From positions 1 through 6,241 of the forward strand of contig JABWAJ010000346.1 in the NCBI GenBank assembly GCA_013361075.1: DNA of 6,241 nt, in the 5' to 3' direction. The translations under genes and the position numbers were made by a program. This stretch comes from Saprospiraceae bacterium. GTDB lineage: Bacteria > Bacteroidota > Bacteroidia > Chitinophagales > Saprospiraceae. Within the stretch, counting starts at the first letter, position 1. Each line of letters starts with the position of its first letter. Below the pieces are notes generated by a model that was not told where the DNA came from, searched no databases, and saw only the letters and a program-made list of their open reading frames with translations. Positions 1 through 5,554 of the stretch are shown in pieces.

Positions 1-1917
1 ATAATCTGATAACAAATTAGGGTCGTTTATCAAAAACCGCGAAAAGCTTATATGGAGTTGATCTAACAGATTAAACGGATCACGCCCCATAAAAAGAGCC
101 TCCACTGGGCTCGTACTGCCAACCCATTTGTTCTCTCTGCGGCTTTGAAGCCCAATAATAGCATCGCTTTGCAACCTCAGGCTGGCATCGTGCGTATTGA
201 AAATATTCTTCTGGAGATAAGCATTATCACAATTGTTACCCTTGAAATCAAAGCCAATTTTGGTTAGGTGGGCGGTATTGCAGAATAATTGGCAATCAGG
301 GGATTCGATGAACTGTGTTGCAAAGGCAGGATGAACGCTAAAGTTTCCGGCTCCACGGAAGTAATTATCCCAGACCCAGGTAGTCGCATTATTGCCATAG
401 ACCCCCCAATATGTGTTTGAAGTACCGCTGAAATTATCGTAAAAATCATTGTCTATAATAGCGGTGCCATCCTGATTATTCACCCAAACGCCTCTGTAAT
501 TGAAATTAAAAGTTCCGGTTTTGCTTTCATTAAAAAAACGGTTTTCCTTAACCAGGGTAGTCTGTGTTCCCGGAACAAATGTACGAAGAGATACAGCAGT
601 TCGCGAAAATCCAGACGCTCCAAGATAAGGGTCATTATCAATAAAGTCGTTGCCCGATATAACCAGTTTGCTGAGGGTTGTGATGTTATTTGTAATAATG
701 GTTTCTTCCCTGACTATGTCAAACCGATTATTCTCGATACCAATTGAATATGGATCTGTAGTGCCATTAAGATAAATCCCGAATAGCAAATCAGTGAAAT
801 AAGACTCGCTAATTTGCATATTCCCCAGACCTTCAATACCAACCTGGCAAGTTTCAAAAGTAGGCGTGGTGGTCAAGTTTTTTCCCAGACCCGTAAAATG
901 AAGCGTACTTGAAGCGCTTCCAGGAGATATGAAATAGACACCACGGCCTTCATTGACATTTGGGACACCGATATTTATAAATTGGTTGTTTAATGCCGTA
1001 ATGTTAGAATTGGTGCCATCAATTCCTGTTGGGATTGGCGGGTTAAGGCCTCCTCCGGAAATCGAAGGCGTAAAGTCTCTAAATATATTCCGATGCGAAA
1101 GAGACGTCCCGAATCCAATCTGAACGTGGCTTACATTGATCATAACGATCCCATAATATGGGGTTGTCACTGTCCCAATTGGTGAGCCTCCTGAAGTTAT
1201 TGTATATGGTTCAAGCAATGCCTTGGCGCCGGAGAAAAGATTACAATAAACCAGGAAATTTGCAAAACTGACCGAGTTTGGCCCCGAACCCAGGTTACTG
1301 GCTTTGATGGCCGTATAATTGCCATCATAAGTAGAATTGATAGAGACCAACCAGGCGTTCGGCAGTAAATCTATGGCTGCTACGGCATCTTCGATTCTGG
1401 AGCCGGAAAGGACAGCTAAAATCCCTCCGCCTTGCACCGCAATAGATTCCCATAACTTCTCACATCCGTGTACATAAGTGCGTTCTAAAGTAAGATCAGC
1501 CGATGACAGGACATTGAATCCGCTTCCGTTCGTCGAAAATATAATTTCCGAGCCAGCTGCAAAAACATAAGGAGCTACGTCAACATTGACCTTCCCACAT
1601 ATATACAGAAATTGAGGGGTAGTAGCGCTTAACGCAACAGTCTCCAAAAGCCCTTGTGCAATAAGGCTGGAGAATGTCTCCGGGCTATTGGGATCGCTAT
1701 AAATCACCTTGTACGTCAAATTCGGATCTAAGCAGGAAGTGTTTACAAAACATATCCCCCCCCCCGCGAAATTTTCGGCGCAGGAAACGGTACGAACTGG
1801 TTCGGAATTAGCATTAAGTTCAGGTTGAGCGCCAAAAGCGTGAGGCATAAGTAGCGGTAAAAGAAAAGCAGAAAAAAGTAGCCTTTTAAGACGAGCGCGA
1901 ACAAAAACACTTTTCAT
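1..1917 (-). CDS. Secreted parallel beta-helix-type surface protein, 3'-truncated by window edge
   Basis: I translated this frame by hand: 639 codons with no stop, running off the left edge, so the C-terminus is missing. Residues 1-30 form a signal peptide (basic MKSVFVRARLKR, a hydrophobic LLFSAFLLPLLM core, cleavage near AFG/A-Q), so the product is exported. The mature part is rich in Asn, Gly, Thr and aromatic residues. It carries recurrent N-x-F turn motifs near residues 310-316, 397-402, 422-428, 459-463, 489-495, 517-522 and 570-574, the pattern of right-handed beta-helix (PbH1) repeats. No catalytic motif is visible. Large Bacteroidota proteins of this kind often end in a type IX secretion sorting domain, which would lie outside the window. 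An in-frame ATG two codons upstream (1923) is an alternative start. A G10 tract encodes Gly52-54. The gene looks more AT-rich than the housekeeping genes to its right. Adhesin, polysaccharide-binding or lyase roles are all possible; I do not assign one. Confidence 0.8.
   Translation of the reverse strand, partial: MKSVFVRARLKRLLFSAFLLPLLMPHAFGAQPELNANSEPVRTVSCAENFAGGGICFVNTSCLDPNLTYKVIYSDPNSPETFSSLIAQGLLETVALSATTPQFLYICGKVNVDVAPYVFAAGSEIIFSTNGSGFNVLSSADLTLERTYVHGCEKLWESIAVQGGGILAVLSGSRIEDAVAAIDLLPNAWLVSINSTYDGNYTAIKASNLGSGPNSVSFANFLVYCNLFSGAKALLEPYTITSGGSPIGTVTTPYYGIVMINVSHVQIGFGTSLSHRNIFRDFTPSISGGGLNPPIPTGIDGTNSNITALNNQFINIGVPNVNEGRGVYFISPGSASSTLHFTGLGKNLTTTPTFETCQVGIEGLGNMQISESYFTDLLFGIYLNGTTDPYSIGIENNRFDIVREETIITNNITTLSKLVISGNDFIDNDPYLGASGFSRTAVSLRTFVPGTQTTLVKENRFFNESKTGTFNFNYRGVWVNNQDGTAIIDNDFYDNFSGTSNTYWGVYGNNATTWVWDNYFRGAGNFSVHPAFATQFIESPDCQLFCNTAHLTKIGFDFKGNNCDNAYLQKNIFNTHDASLRLQSDAIIGLQSRRENKWVGSTSPVEALFMGRDPFNLLDQLHISFSRFLINDPNLLSDY
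1756..1765 (-). repeat. G10 homopolymer inside the beta-helix gene
   Basis: On the coding strand ten consecutive G's follow GC and precede ATATG. They encode the end of Ala51 plus Gly52-54, about 20 residues after the predicted signal cleavage site. The frame is open on both sides at a length of ten, which argues that the length as read is correct. A gain or loss of one G would shift the frame just after the signal peptide. Confidence 0.9.
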
Positions 1918-1936
1918 GGTCATTGGATTTAAAGGT

Positions 1937-2077
1937 TTAAAAAATAAAAATTAGGTAAATTAGTAAAGCCAATAAAAATCGCATGTAAACAACTGCCTTT
2001 TTCAAAACAACAGCATTAATCATAGCTATGGCTACATTGAGCATAGTTATAGCAGATACAGCATATAATAGGTACAT
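1937..2077 (-). CDS. Possible small hydrophobic membrane peptide (46 aa)
   Basis: This is a small open frame just upstream of the beta-helix gene; its stop lies 13-19 bp before the two candidate ATGs of that gene. The ATG at 2077 is preceded by AAGGA at seven nucleotides' distance, a better Shine-Dalgarno match than any other gene here shows. The frame can extend upstream to a TTG at 2134 (65 aa). The 46-aa version has two hydrophobic stretches, about residues 2-24 (MYLLYAVSAITMLNVAIAMI region) and 30-46 (YMRFLLALLIYLIFIF), separated by a short KK-containing turn, so it would be a two-helix inner-membrane peptide. I recognise no family. The AT-rich composition could produce such a hydrophobic frame by chance, so this is a candidate only. 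Confidence 0.28.
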   Translation of the reverse strand: MYLLYAVSAITMLNVAIAMINAVVLKKAVVYMRFLLALLIYLIFIF

Positions 2078-2142
2078 GCCGCAATCCTTACAACCTTGCA
2101 AAAAGCTGCTTGCAATATTTACGTGAATGTTCAATAGTGTTT

Positions 2143-2201
2143 CCGGAATATATTATCCGGTCATAAAATATAGAATTGCAAAATCCGGTATTTCCCGGAT
2201 T
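2143..2201. repeat. Cluster of CCGGA/TCCGG inverted motifs
   Basis: Four CCGGA or TCCGG pentamers lie within 59 bp of otherwise AT-rich DNA, at 2143, 2156, 2184 and 2195, arranged as two inverted pairs. The second pair is a perfect 7-bp stem, AATCCGG (2182-2188) and CCGGATT (2195-2201), around a 6-nt loop. They lie between a possible promoter and the small ORF/beta-helix gene, so they could be an operator or structured leader for those genes. The regulatory role is inference. Confidence 0.4.
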
Positions 2202-2214
2202 GGGTAGTTGTTTA

Positions 2215-2246
2215 CAAATATGTCGAAACATGAATCCAAAAACAAT
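2215..2246 (-). promoter_or_regulatory. Possible Bacteroidota-type promoter for the leftward small ORF/beta-helix unit
   Basis: Read on the minus strand, CATATTTG (2222-2215) matches the Bacteroidota -7 consensus TAnnTTTG at all but the first fixed base. An ATTG (2246-2243) lies 20 nt upstream, where the -33 TTTG is expected. Orientation and position suit transcription of the small ORF and the beta-helix gene. AT-rich sequence yields such matches easily, so confidence is low. Confidence 0.22.
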
Positions 2247-2325
2247 TTGTAGTTCAACTTTAACAAATTATAAAATTAACATACGCTTGATAAAGTGATT
2301 GATTACATCAATTTCTGAACTACAA
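2247..2325. repeat. 10-bp perfect inverted repeat, widely spaced
   Basis: TTGTAGTTCA at 2247-2256 is repeated as its exact reverse complement TGAACTACAA at 2316-2325, with 59 bp between. The spacing is too long for a tight hairpin but suits paired binding sites or the remnant ends of a small element. It sits just upstream of the possible leftward promoter. Confidence 0.5.
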
Positions 2326-2364
2326 TAATGGAAATATTTTAAATCCCCCGCTGAAAAAAATGAC

Positions 2365-2406
2365 GAAACCCCGGTTTGAGTGTGTGAAACCCCGGTTTGA
2401 CTGAGT
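2365..2406. repeat. Two-copy 21-bp direct repeat containing AAACCCCGGTTT
   Basis: GAAACCCCGGTTTGA occurs at 2365-2379 and again at 2386-2400. The six bases after each copy match at four positions, giving a 21-bp tandem repeat with 19 of 21 identities. Each copy contains AAACC-CC-GGTTT, a near palindrome with 5-bp arms. The 21-bp period places both copies on the same face of the helix, as for a regulator bound twice; a mobile-element remnant is the alternative. Confidence 0.6.
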
Positions 2407-2510
2407 AAACGATTTTTCTATACCCAAATCCTTACAGAAAACTACAAGAATGCCGCGATGTTTTTGATGTACTTTGTTGGAAAGAGATTGCCAAAATCAT
2501 TTCATCTCGG

Positions 2511-2558
2511 AAAAAATTTGCCTTTTGCCTTTTGCAAACTTGCCCATTTGCCCCTTCC
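2511..2558 (-). repeat. GGCAAAT-type repeat array at the pyrB stop, with weak terminator potential
   Basis: Directly after the pyrB TAG the minus strand reads as units of GGGCAAAT, GGGCAAGT, TTGCAAAA, GGCAAAA and GGCAAAT, ending in a run of six T's. Within it, AAGTTTGC (2541-2534) can pair with GCAAATTT (2521-2514) across a 12-nt loop as an 8-bp stem with one G-U pair, followed by three more T's. This could act as a weak intrinsic terminator for pyrR-pyrB. The same unit types, including TTTGCAAAAGGCAAA, occur in the sucD-pyrR gap at 4117-4182. Confidence 0.5.
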
Positions 2559-3494
2559 CTACTTCAGCGCCGCCAGCAAATACAACACCGCCATCCTGAC
2601 CGCCACTCCATTTTCCACCTGCTGCAAAATAATAGAATGGTTAGAATCGGCGACATCGCTGTCAATCTCTACGCCGCGGTTGATCGGGCCGGGGTGCATG
2701 ATGAGTACGGGTTTGTCCAAACTGTCTAGGAGGGCTTTGTTGATGCCATAATAGAGCGTGTATTCGCGAAGAGAAGGGAAGTATTTGATGTCCTGGCGTT
2801 CGAGCTGGATGCGGAGCACATTGGCCACGTCGCACCATTGCAGGGTTTTGCGCACGTCGTGGGAAACGCCGACGCCGAGTGCGCCAATATGTTGTGGAAT
2901 AAGGGTTGGCGGGCCACAGACGGTGACTTCCGCGCCGAGTTTTTGCAGGCAAAAAATATTGCTGAGGGCAACGCGGGAGTGCAGGATGTCGCCAAAAATG
3001 GCCACTTTTTTGCCTTCAAGGCTTTCGCCAAAATATTCTTCCATGGAATAGGCATCCAGCAGGGCCTGCGTGGGATGCTCGTGGGTGCCGTCGCCGGCGT
3101 TGATGATATTGGCGTCAATATGGTTGGCCAAAAAATGCGGCGCGCCCGGAGCCGGGTGGCGCATCACCACCATGTCCACCTTCATGGCCAGAATGTTGTT
3201 GACCGTATCGAGCAGGGTTTCGCCTTTGCCAACGGAGGACGTGGATGCTGAAAAATTGAGGGTATCTGCGGAAAGACGCTTTTCAGCCAATTCAAAAGAC
3301 ACCCGGGTGCGGGTTGAGCTTTCAAAAAACAGGTTGGCAACCGTAATGTCGCGCAGGGAAGGCACTTTTTTGATGGGCCGGTTGATGACTTCCTTGAATT
3401 CGCGGGTGGTGTCGAAGATGAGGCGAATATCGGCTGCAGTCAGGTTTTTGATGCCCAATAGGTGTTTCGTGCTGAGTTGCTGCGTCCCGCTCAT
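2559..3494 (-). CDS. pyrB: Aspartate carbamoyltransferase, catalytic subunit
   Basis: PyrB joins carbamoyl phosphate to L-aspartate to give N-carbamoyl-L-aspartate, the committed step of cytoplasmic de novo pyrimidine synthesis. At 311 residues it has normal full length. The carbamoyl-phosphate site is seen in FFESSTRTRVSFE (57-69, with the STRTR loop at 60-64), the mobile catalytic lysine in SVGKGE (Lys90), and further binding residues in MRHP (111-114) and HPTQALLD (140-147). The aspartate-domain loop HPGPINRGVE (267-276) is intact. The ATG at 3494 is preceded by AAAACAAC, with no Shine-Dalgarno, as usual in Bacteroidota. It starts 7 bp after the pyrR stop, so the two are very likely co-transcribed. 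No regulatory subunit gene pyrI is next to it; control may instead come through PyrR. Ornithine carbamoyltransferase is the nearest paralogue but lacks this combination of motifs. Confidence 0.97.
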   Translation of the reverse strand: MSGTQQLSTKHLLGIKNLTAADIRLIFDTTREFKEVINRPIKKVPSLRDITVANLFFESSTRTRVSFELAEKRLSADTLNFSASTSSVGKGETLLDTVNNILAMKVDMVVMRHPAPGAPHFLANHIDANIINAGDGTHEHPTQALLDAYSMEEYFGESLEGKKVAIFGDILHSRVALSNIFCLQKLGAEVTVCGPPTLIPQHIGALGVGVSHDVRKTLQWCDVANVLRIQLERQDIKYFPSLREYTLYYGINKALLDSLDKPVLIMHPGPINRGVEIDSDVADSNHSIILQQVENGVAVRMAVLYLLAALK

Positions 3495-3501
3495 GTTGTT
3501 T

Positions 3502-4059
3502 TCAGTCTGCTGTTGCTTTGTCAGGAAATAAAATGACGCGGTCTTCCCCGTGCTGCTCGGCCCATTCCACTTTCACATAAGCCTGGTCGAGCGCATCCAC
3601 CGTAACACCGATAAAATCTGCCTGAATGGGCAAATCGCGATTAAAACGGCGGTCAACCAACGCCAATAACTCCACATGCCGGGGGCGTCCGTAGTGGTTG
3701 AGTGCCGTCAGGGCTGCCTGCACCGTGCGTCCGGTAAACAATACATCGTCTACCAGCAGGACTTTTTTGTCTTCGATCAGAAAATTCATGACGGTTTCGC
3801 TGGCCTTGAGCGGCTTGGCGCGCAGGCGAAAATCGTCGCGGTAGAACGTGATGTCCAATTTGCCGTAATCCAGTGCCGGGCAATCGGCCAACACCTTCAA
3901 CCGCTGCACGATGCGGTCCGACAGCCAGATGCCCCGCGGCTGGATGCCTACAATACAGGTATCCTCCAGCTGCCCGAACGTTTCAATCAATTGGCAACAC
4001 AACCGCTCAATGGTCAGGTTGAAACGTTCGTGACTGAGTATGACGCGCCCGTGGTCCAA
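3502..4059 (-). CDS. pyrR: Bifunctional pyr operon regulator / uracil phosphoribosyltransferase PyrR
   Basis: PyrR is a type I phosphoribosyltransferase-fold protein. In Firmicutes it binds pyr mRNA in response to UMP and can convert uracil plus PRPP to UMP; an RNA-binding role here is inference. The 185-residue length fits the family. The PRPP-binding loop VLLVDDVLFTGRT spans residues 100-112; GIQPRGIWL (38-46) and LDITFYRDD (68-76) are further PyrR hallmarks, and ALVDRRFNRDLPI (133-145) is the usual C-terminal segment. The start is unusual: no ATG exists near the expected N-terminus, and an in-frame TAA lies at 4063-4065, so the TTG at 4059 is the only sensible start. That TTG is three bases from an array of TTAGATN heptads. 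pyrB follows after 7 bp. I see no recognisable PyrR-binding RNA loop upstream. Confidence 0.93.
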   Translation of the reverse strand: MDHGRVILSHERFNLTIERLCCQLIETFGQLEDTCIVGIQPRGIWLSDRIVQRLKVLADCPALDYGKLDITFYRDDFRLRAKPLKASETVMNFLIEDKKVLLVDDVLFTGRTVQAALTALNHYGRPRHVELLALVDRRFNRDLPIQADFIGVTVDALDQAYVKVEWAEQHGEDRVILFPDKATAD

Positions 4060-4062
4060 TCG

Positions 4063-4097
4063 TTAGATGTTAGATTTTAGATTTTAGATATTAGATG
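4063..4097. repeat. Five perfect tandem heptads TTAGATN at the pyrR start
   Basis: Five consecutive 7-bp units fill this stretch on the plus strand: TTAGATG, TTAGATT, TTAGATT, TTAGATA, TTAGATG. Only the seventh base varies. On the minus strand this reads as repeated ATCTAA, supplying stop codons and ending three bases before the pyrR TTG. It occupies the place where the pyrR leader or promoter should be. Seven bases is not a multiple of three or of the helical turn, so neither a peptide nor same-face protein sites are implied. Confidence 0.85.
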
Positions 4098-4102
4098 CTG
4101 GA

Positions 4103-4114
4103 GTGAAAGTTCAC
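4103..4114. promoter_or_regulatory. Short palindrome GTGAA-AG-TTCAC upstream of pyrR
   Basis: GTGAAAGTTCAC has 5-bp inverted arms around two bases, a layout typical of a dimeric regulator site. It lies about 45 bp upstream of the pyrR start, between the heptad array and the large inverted repeat. A single short palindrome can be chance. Confidence 0.2.
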
Positions 4115-4182
4115 AAGGGGCAAATTTGCAAAAGGCAAATAGGCAAGTTTCTGAAAGTTGCCTATTTGCCAATTTGCCCTTT
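4115..4182. terminator. Large bipartite inverted repeat after sucD, possible terminator
   Basis: The inner arms GGCAAATAGGCAA (4134-4146) and TTGCCTATTTGCC (4158-4170) are a perfect 13-bp inverted repeat around 11 nt. The outer arms 4115-4126 and 4171-4182 add 11 matches of 12 (one G-T), with only a 7-nt bulge (4127-4133) on one side. The structure begins four bases after the sucD stop and would block read-through into pyrR. No clear T-run follows on the minus strand, so it may act as a processing or stabilising hairpin, or simply be a repeat element. It is built from the same GGCAAAT units as the array after pyrB. Confidence 0.55.
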
Positions 4183-4186
4183 ATTC

Positions 4187-5059
4187 CTACTTGCCCAAAA
4201 CCCGGCGCATGGTTGCACCAATCTCTGCCGGCGAACGCACCACATGGATACCGCAAGCTTCCATGATCTGCATTTTGGCTTCCGCAGTATCGTCTTTACC
4301 GCCAATGATGGCACCTGCGTGGCCCATGGTGCGGCCTTTTGGCGCGGTTTGGCCCGCAATGAACCCTACTACCGGTTTGGTGCCGTGTTCTTTAATGTAA
4401 TAAGCTGCGTCAGCTTCCATGGTGCCACCGATTTCACCGATCATGATGATGCCTTCCGTTTCCGGATCGTTCATCAACAACTCAACAGCTTCTTTGGTGG
4501 TGGTACCCGGAATCGGGTCGCCGCCAATGCCAATACAGGTAGACTGTCCCATACCCGCCTTCGTAACCTGGTCTACCGCTTCGTACGTGAGCGTACCGGA
4601 GCGGGAAACGATGCCAATCCTGCCTTTTTTGTGGATGAACCCGGGCATGATGCCACATTTGGCCTCATCCGGGGTGATGACGCCCGGGCAGTTGGGCCCG
4701 ATGAGCCGGCAATCGTAGTGATTCAGGTATTCTTTCACTTTCACCATATCCTGCACCGGAATGCCCTCTGTGATGCAAATGATGACTTTAATGCCTGCAT
4801 CAGCTGCTTCCATAATTGCGTCTGCTGCAAATGCCGGTGGGACGAAAATAACCGAAGTATCAGCACCTGCCTGCTTAACTGCATCTGCCACTGTATTAAA
4901 AACCGGACGATCAAGGTGCAATTCTCCACCTTTCCCGGGCGTAACGCCACCGACGACATTGGTGCCGTATTCGATCATTTGCGTGGCATGAAACGTGCCT
5001 TCTTTACCGGTAAATCCTTGTACGATGATTTTGGAGTGCTTGTTGACAAGTACGGACAT
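4187..5059 (-). CDS. sucD: Succinyl-CoA ligase (synthetase) alpha subunit
   Basis: SucD pairs with the beta subunit SucC to interconvert succinyl-CoA, NDP and phosphate with succinate, CoA and NTP in the TCA cycle, in the cytoplasm. The 290-residue product has normal full length. The N-terminal CoA-binding Rossmann domain shows VQGFTGKEGTFH (13-24) and VGGVTPGKGG (36-45); later come IFVPP (71-75), ITEGIP (96-101) and LIGPNCPGVI (119-128). The phosphohistidine loop GRTMGHAGAIIGG (242-254) contains the active-site His247. The ATG at 5059 follows AAAACAACAAC, like the pyrB leader, and lacks a Shine-Dalgarno. No sucC is adjacent, so the subunits are encoded apart unless sucC lies elsewhere nearby. 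The last codons GGC AAG TAG themselves resemble a GGCAAGT repeat unit of the array that follows. Confidence 0.97.
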   Translation of the reverse strand: MSVLVNKHSKIIVQGFTGKEGTFHATQMIEYGTNVVGGVTPGKGGELHLDRPVFNTVADAVKQAGADTSVIFVPPAFAADAIMEAADAGIKVIICITEGIPVQDMVKVKEYLNHYDCRLIGPNCPGVITPDEAKCGIMPGFIHKKGRIGIVSRSGTLTYEAVDQVTKAGMGQSTCIGIGGDPIPGTTTKEAVELLMNDPETEGIIMIGEIGGTMEADAAYYIKEHGTKPVVGFIAGQTAPKGRTMGHAGAIIGGKDDTAEAKMQIMEACGIHVVRSPAEIGATMRRVLGK

Positions 5060-5078
5060 GTTGTTGTTTTAATTTTAA

Positions 5079-5098
5079 ACTTGTTTGTCACAACAAGT
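5079..5098 (-). terminator. Hairpin at the septum-gene stop, weak terminator
   Basis: ACTTGTT (5079-5085) and AACAAGT (5092-5098) form a perfect 7-bp stem with a 6-nt loop starting one base past the septum-protein stop. On the minus strand it is followed by TTAAAATT, a poor T-tract. It may partly end transcription before sucD, or may shape the sucD leader, since it lies 20 bp upstream of the sucD ATG. Confidence 0.35.
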
Positions 5099-5401
5099 CT
5101 ATTCTTCCACAATGATAAAAACATCTTCATCCGGGCGTTTCATATAGTACTGCTCCCGGGCCAATCGCTCGCGGTTTTCCTGAATATTTTTGCTCTCGAG
5201 TTCCGCTTTTTTCACTTCTGCCGAATAGTATTCCCGATCTATCTCCATGCGGTTGACCATTCTTTGCAGGCGCCACTGGGTGATGATGTCCTGTTTGTCA
5301 AAAAAGATCATCCAGAAAAAGAAAGCGGCCAGCACGACAAAGTACTTGTTGCGCATGGGCTTGGGCAACTGATCCAGCAACGGTTGAAGCGGGTTTGGCA
5401 T
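5099..5401 (-). CDS. FtsB/DivIC-family septum formation initiator protein
   Basis: This is a small bitopic membrane protein of the divisome. FtsB/DivIC-type proteins pair with FtsL through a periplasmic coiled coil and help activate septal wall synthesis. The 100-residue length fits. A short N-terminal cytoplasmic part (1-18) is followed by one membrane span (about 19-35, KYFVVLAAFFFWMIFF), a charged heptad-rich coiled coil (about 42-80), and the tail REQYYMKRPDEDVFIIVEE (82-100), which matches the conserved C-terminal motif of Bacteroidota members as I know them. The ATG at 5401 follows CTGGATAT. The neighbouring enolase supports the call, because eno next to a FtsB/DivIC gene is a recurring arrangement in several phyla. 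FtsB and DivIC names cannot be told apart from sequence alone, so I give no symbol. Confidence 0.85.
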   Translation of the reverse strand: MPNPLQPLLDQLPKPMRNKYFVVLAAFFFWMIFFDKQDIITQWRLQRMVNRMEIDREYYSAEVKKAELESKNIQENRERLAREQYYMKRPDEDVFIIVEE

Positions 5402-5417
5402 ATATCCAGATTTTGAT

Positions 5418-5452
5418 TACTCATCCTGCGACGCGGGGACGCAGGATGAGTA
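5418..5452. repeat. Perfect 13-bp inverted repeat before the septum gene
   Basis: TACTCATCCTGCG (5418-5430) and CGCAGGATGAGTA (5440-5452) are exact reverse complements with a 9-nt GC-rich loop. It ends 16 bp upstream of the septum-gene ATG and is the strongest simple hairpin in the window. No T-run follows on either strand, so it is not a standard terminator. A 5'UTR structure, an mRNA-processing site or a dispersed palindromic repeat are all possible. Confidence 0.7.
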
Positions 5453-5498
5453 CAAATAAAACCCAAAATTTCAAACAATCCGGCAGTATTCAAAATTT

Positions 5499-5554
5499 AG
5501 AGCTTGAATAAATTTCCATGACGTGCCGGGAACGAAGAAATTTTATTTAAGCTC
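5499..5554 (-). terminator. Long imperfect hairpin after eno, probable terminator
   Basis: Directly after the eno TAA the minus strand reads GAGCTTAAATAAAATTT (5554-5538), which pairs with AAATTTATTCAAGCTC (5515-5500) with one bulge and one mismatch. The loop is about 22 nt and is followed by TAAATTTTG. Position and AT-rich tail fit a transcription terminator or 3'-end-stabilising structure for eno. Confidence 0.5.

Larger units (their letters stand above)
2135..2558. other. AT-rich intergenic region with repeats, no convincing gene
   Basis: This stretch separates the pyrB stop from the small ORF and beta-helix gene. It is clearly AT-rich and I find no convincing coding frame on either strand; the plus-strand frame starting at 2458 is mostly antisense to pyrB. 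It holds the sites listed separately: CCGGA motifs, a possible promoter, a long-spaced inverted repeat, a two-copy 21-bp repeat and the repeat array at the pyrB stop. It also has a short 6-3-6 palindrome, ATTGAT-TAC-ATCAAT, at 2298-2312, of the size bound by dimeric regulators. Confidence 0.6.

Noticed and set aside
264..449. 61-codon minus-strand frame
   Set aside because: It lies in another frame within the long beta-helix coding sequence, which is open throughout.
2402..2558. pyrI (regulatory subunit) after pyrB
   Set aside because: No frame or zinc-binding cysteine pattern is present; the pyrB stop runs straight into repeats.
2458..2751. 97-codon plus-strand frame beginning in the gap
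   Set aside because: Most of it is antisense to conserved pyrB, and its first part is translated repeat sequence.
2838..3531. Overlapping plus-strand frames opposite pyrB
   Set aside because: Both are codon shadows of pyrB; they overlap each other and show no domain.
4063..4097. Possible CRISPR array
   Set aside because: Units are only 7 bp with no spacers; this is a simple tandem repeat.
4060..4186. PyrR-binding attenuator ahead of pyrR
   Set aside because: I see neither the conserved PyrR-binding loop nor an alternative terminator/antiterminator pair; the space is filled by repeats.
4103..5416. 437-codon plus-strand open frame
   Set aside because: It lies antisense across sucD, the gap and the septum gene, crosses three annotated boundaries, starts in a repeat, and its translation shows no family features. 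The opposite strand encodes clearly conserved proteins.
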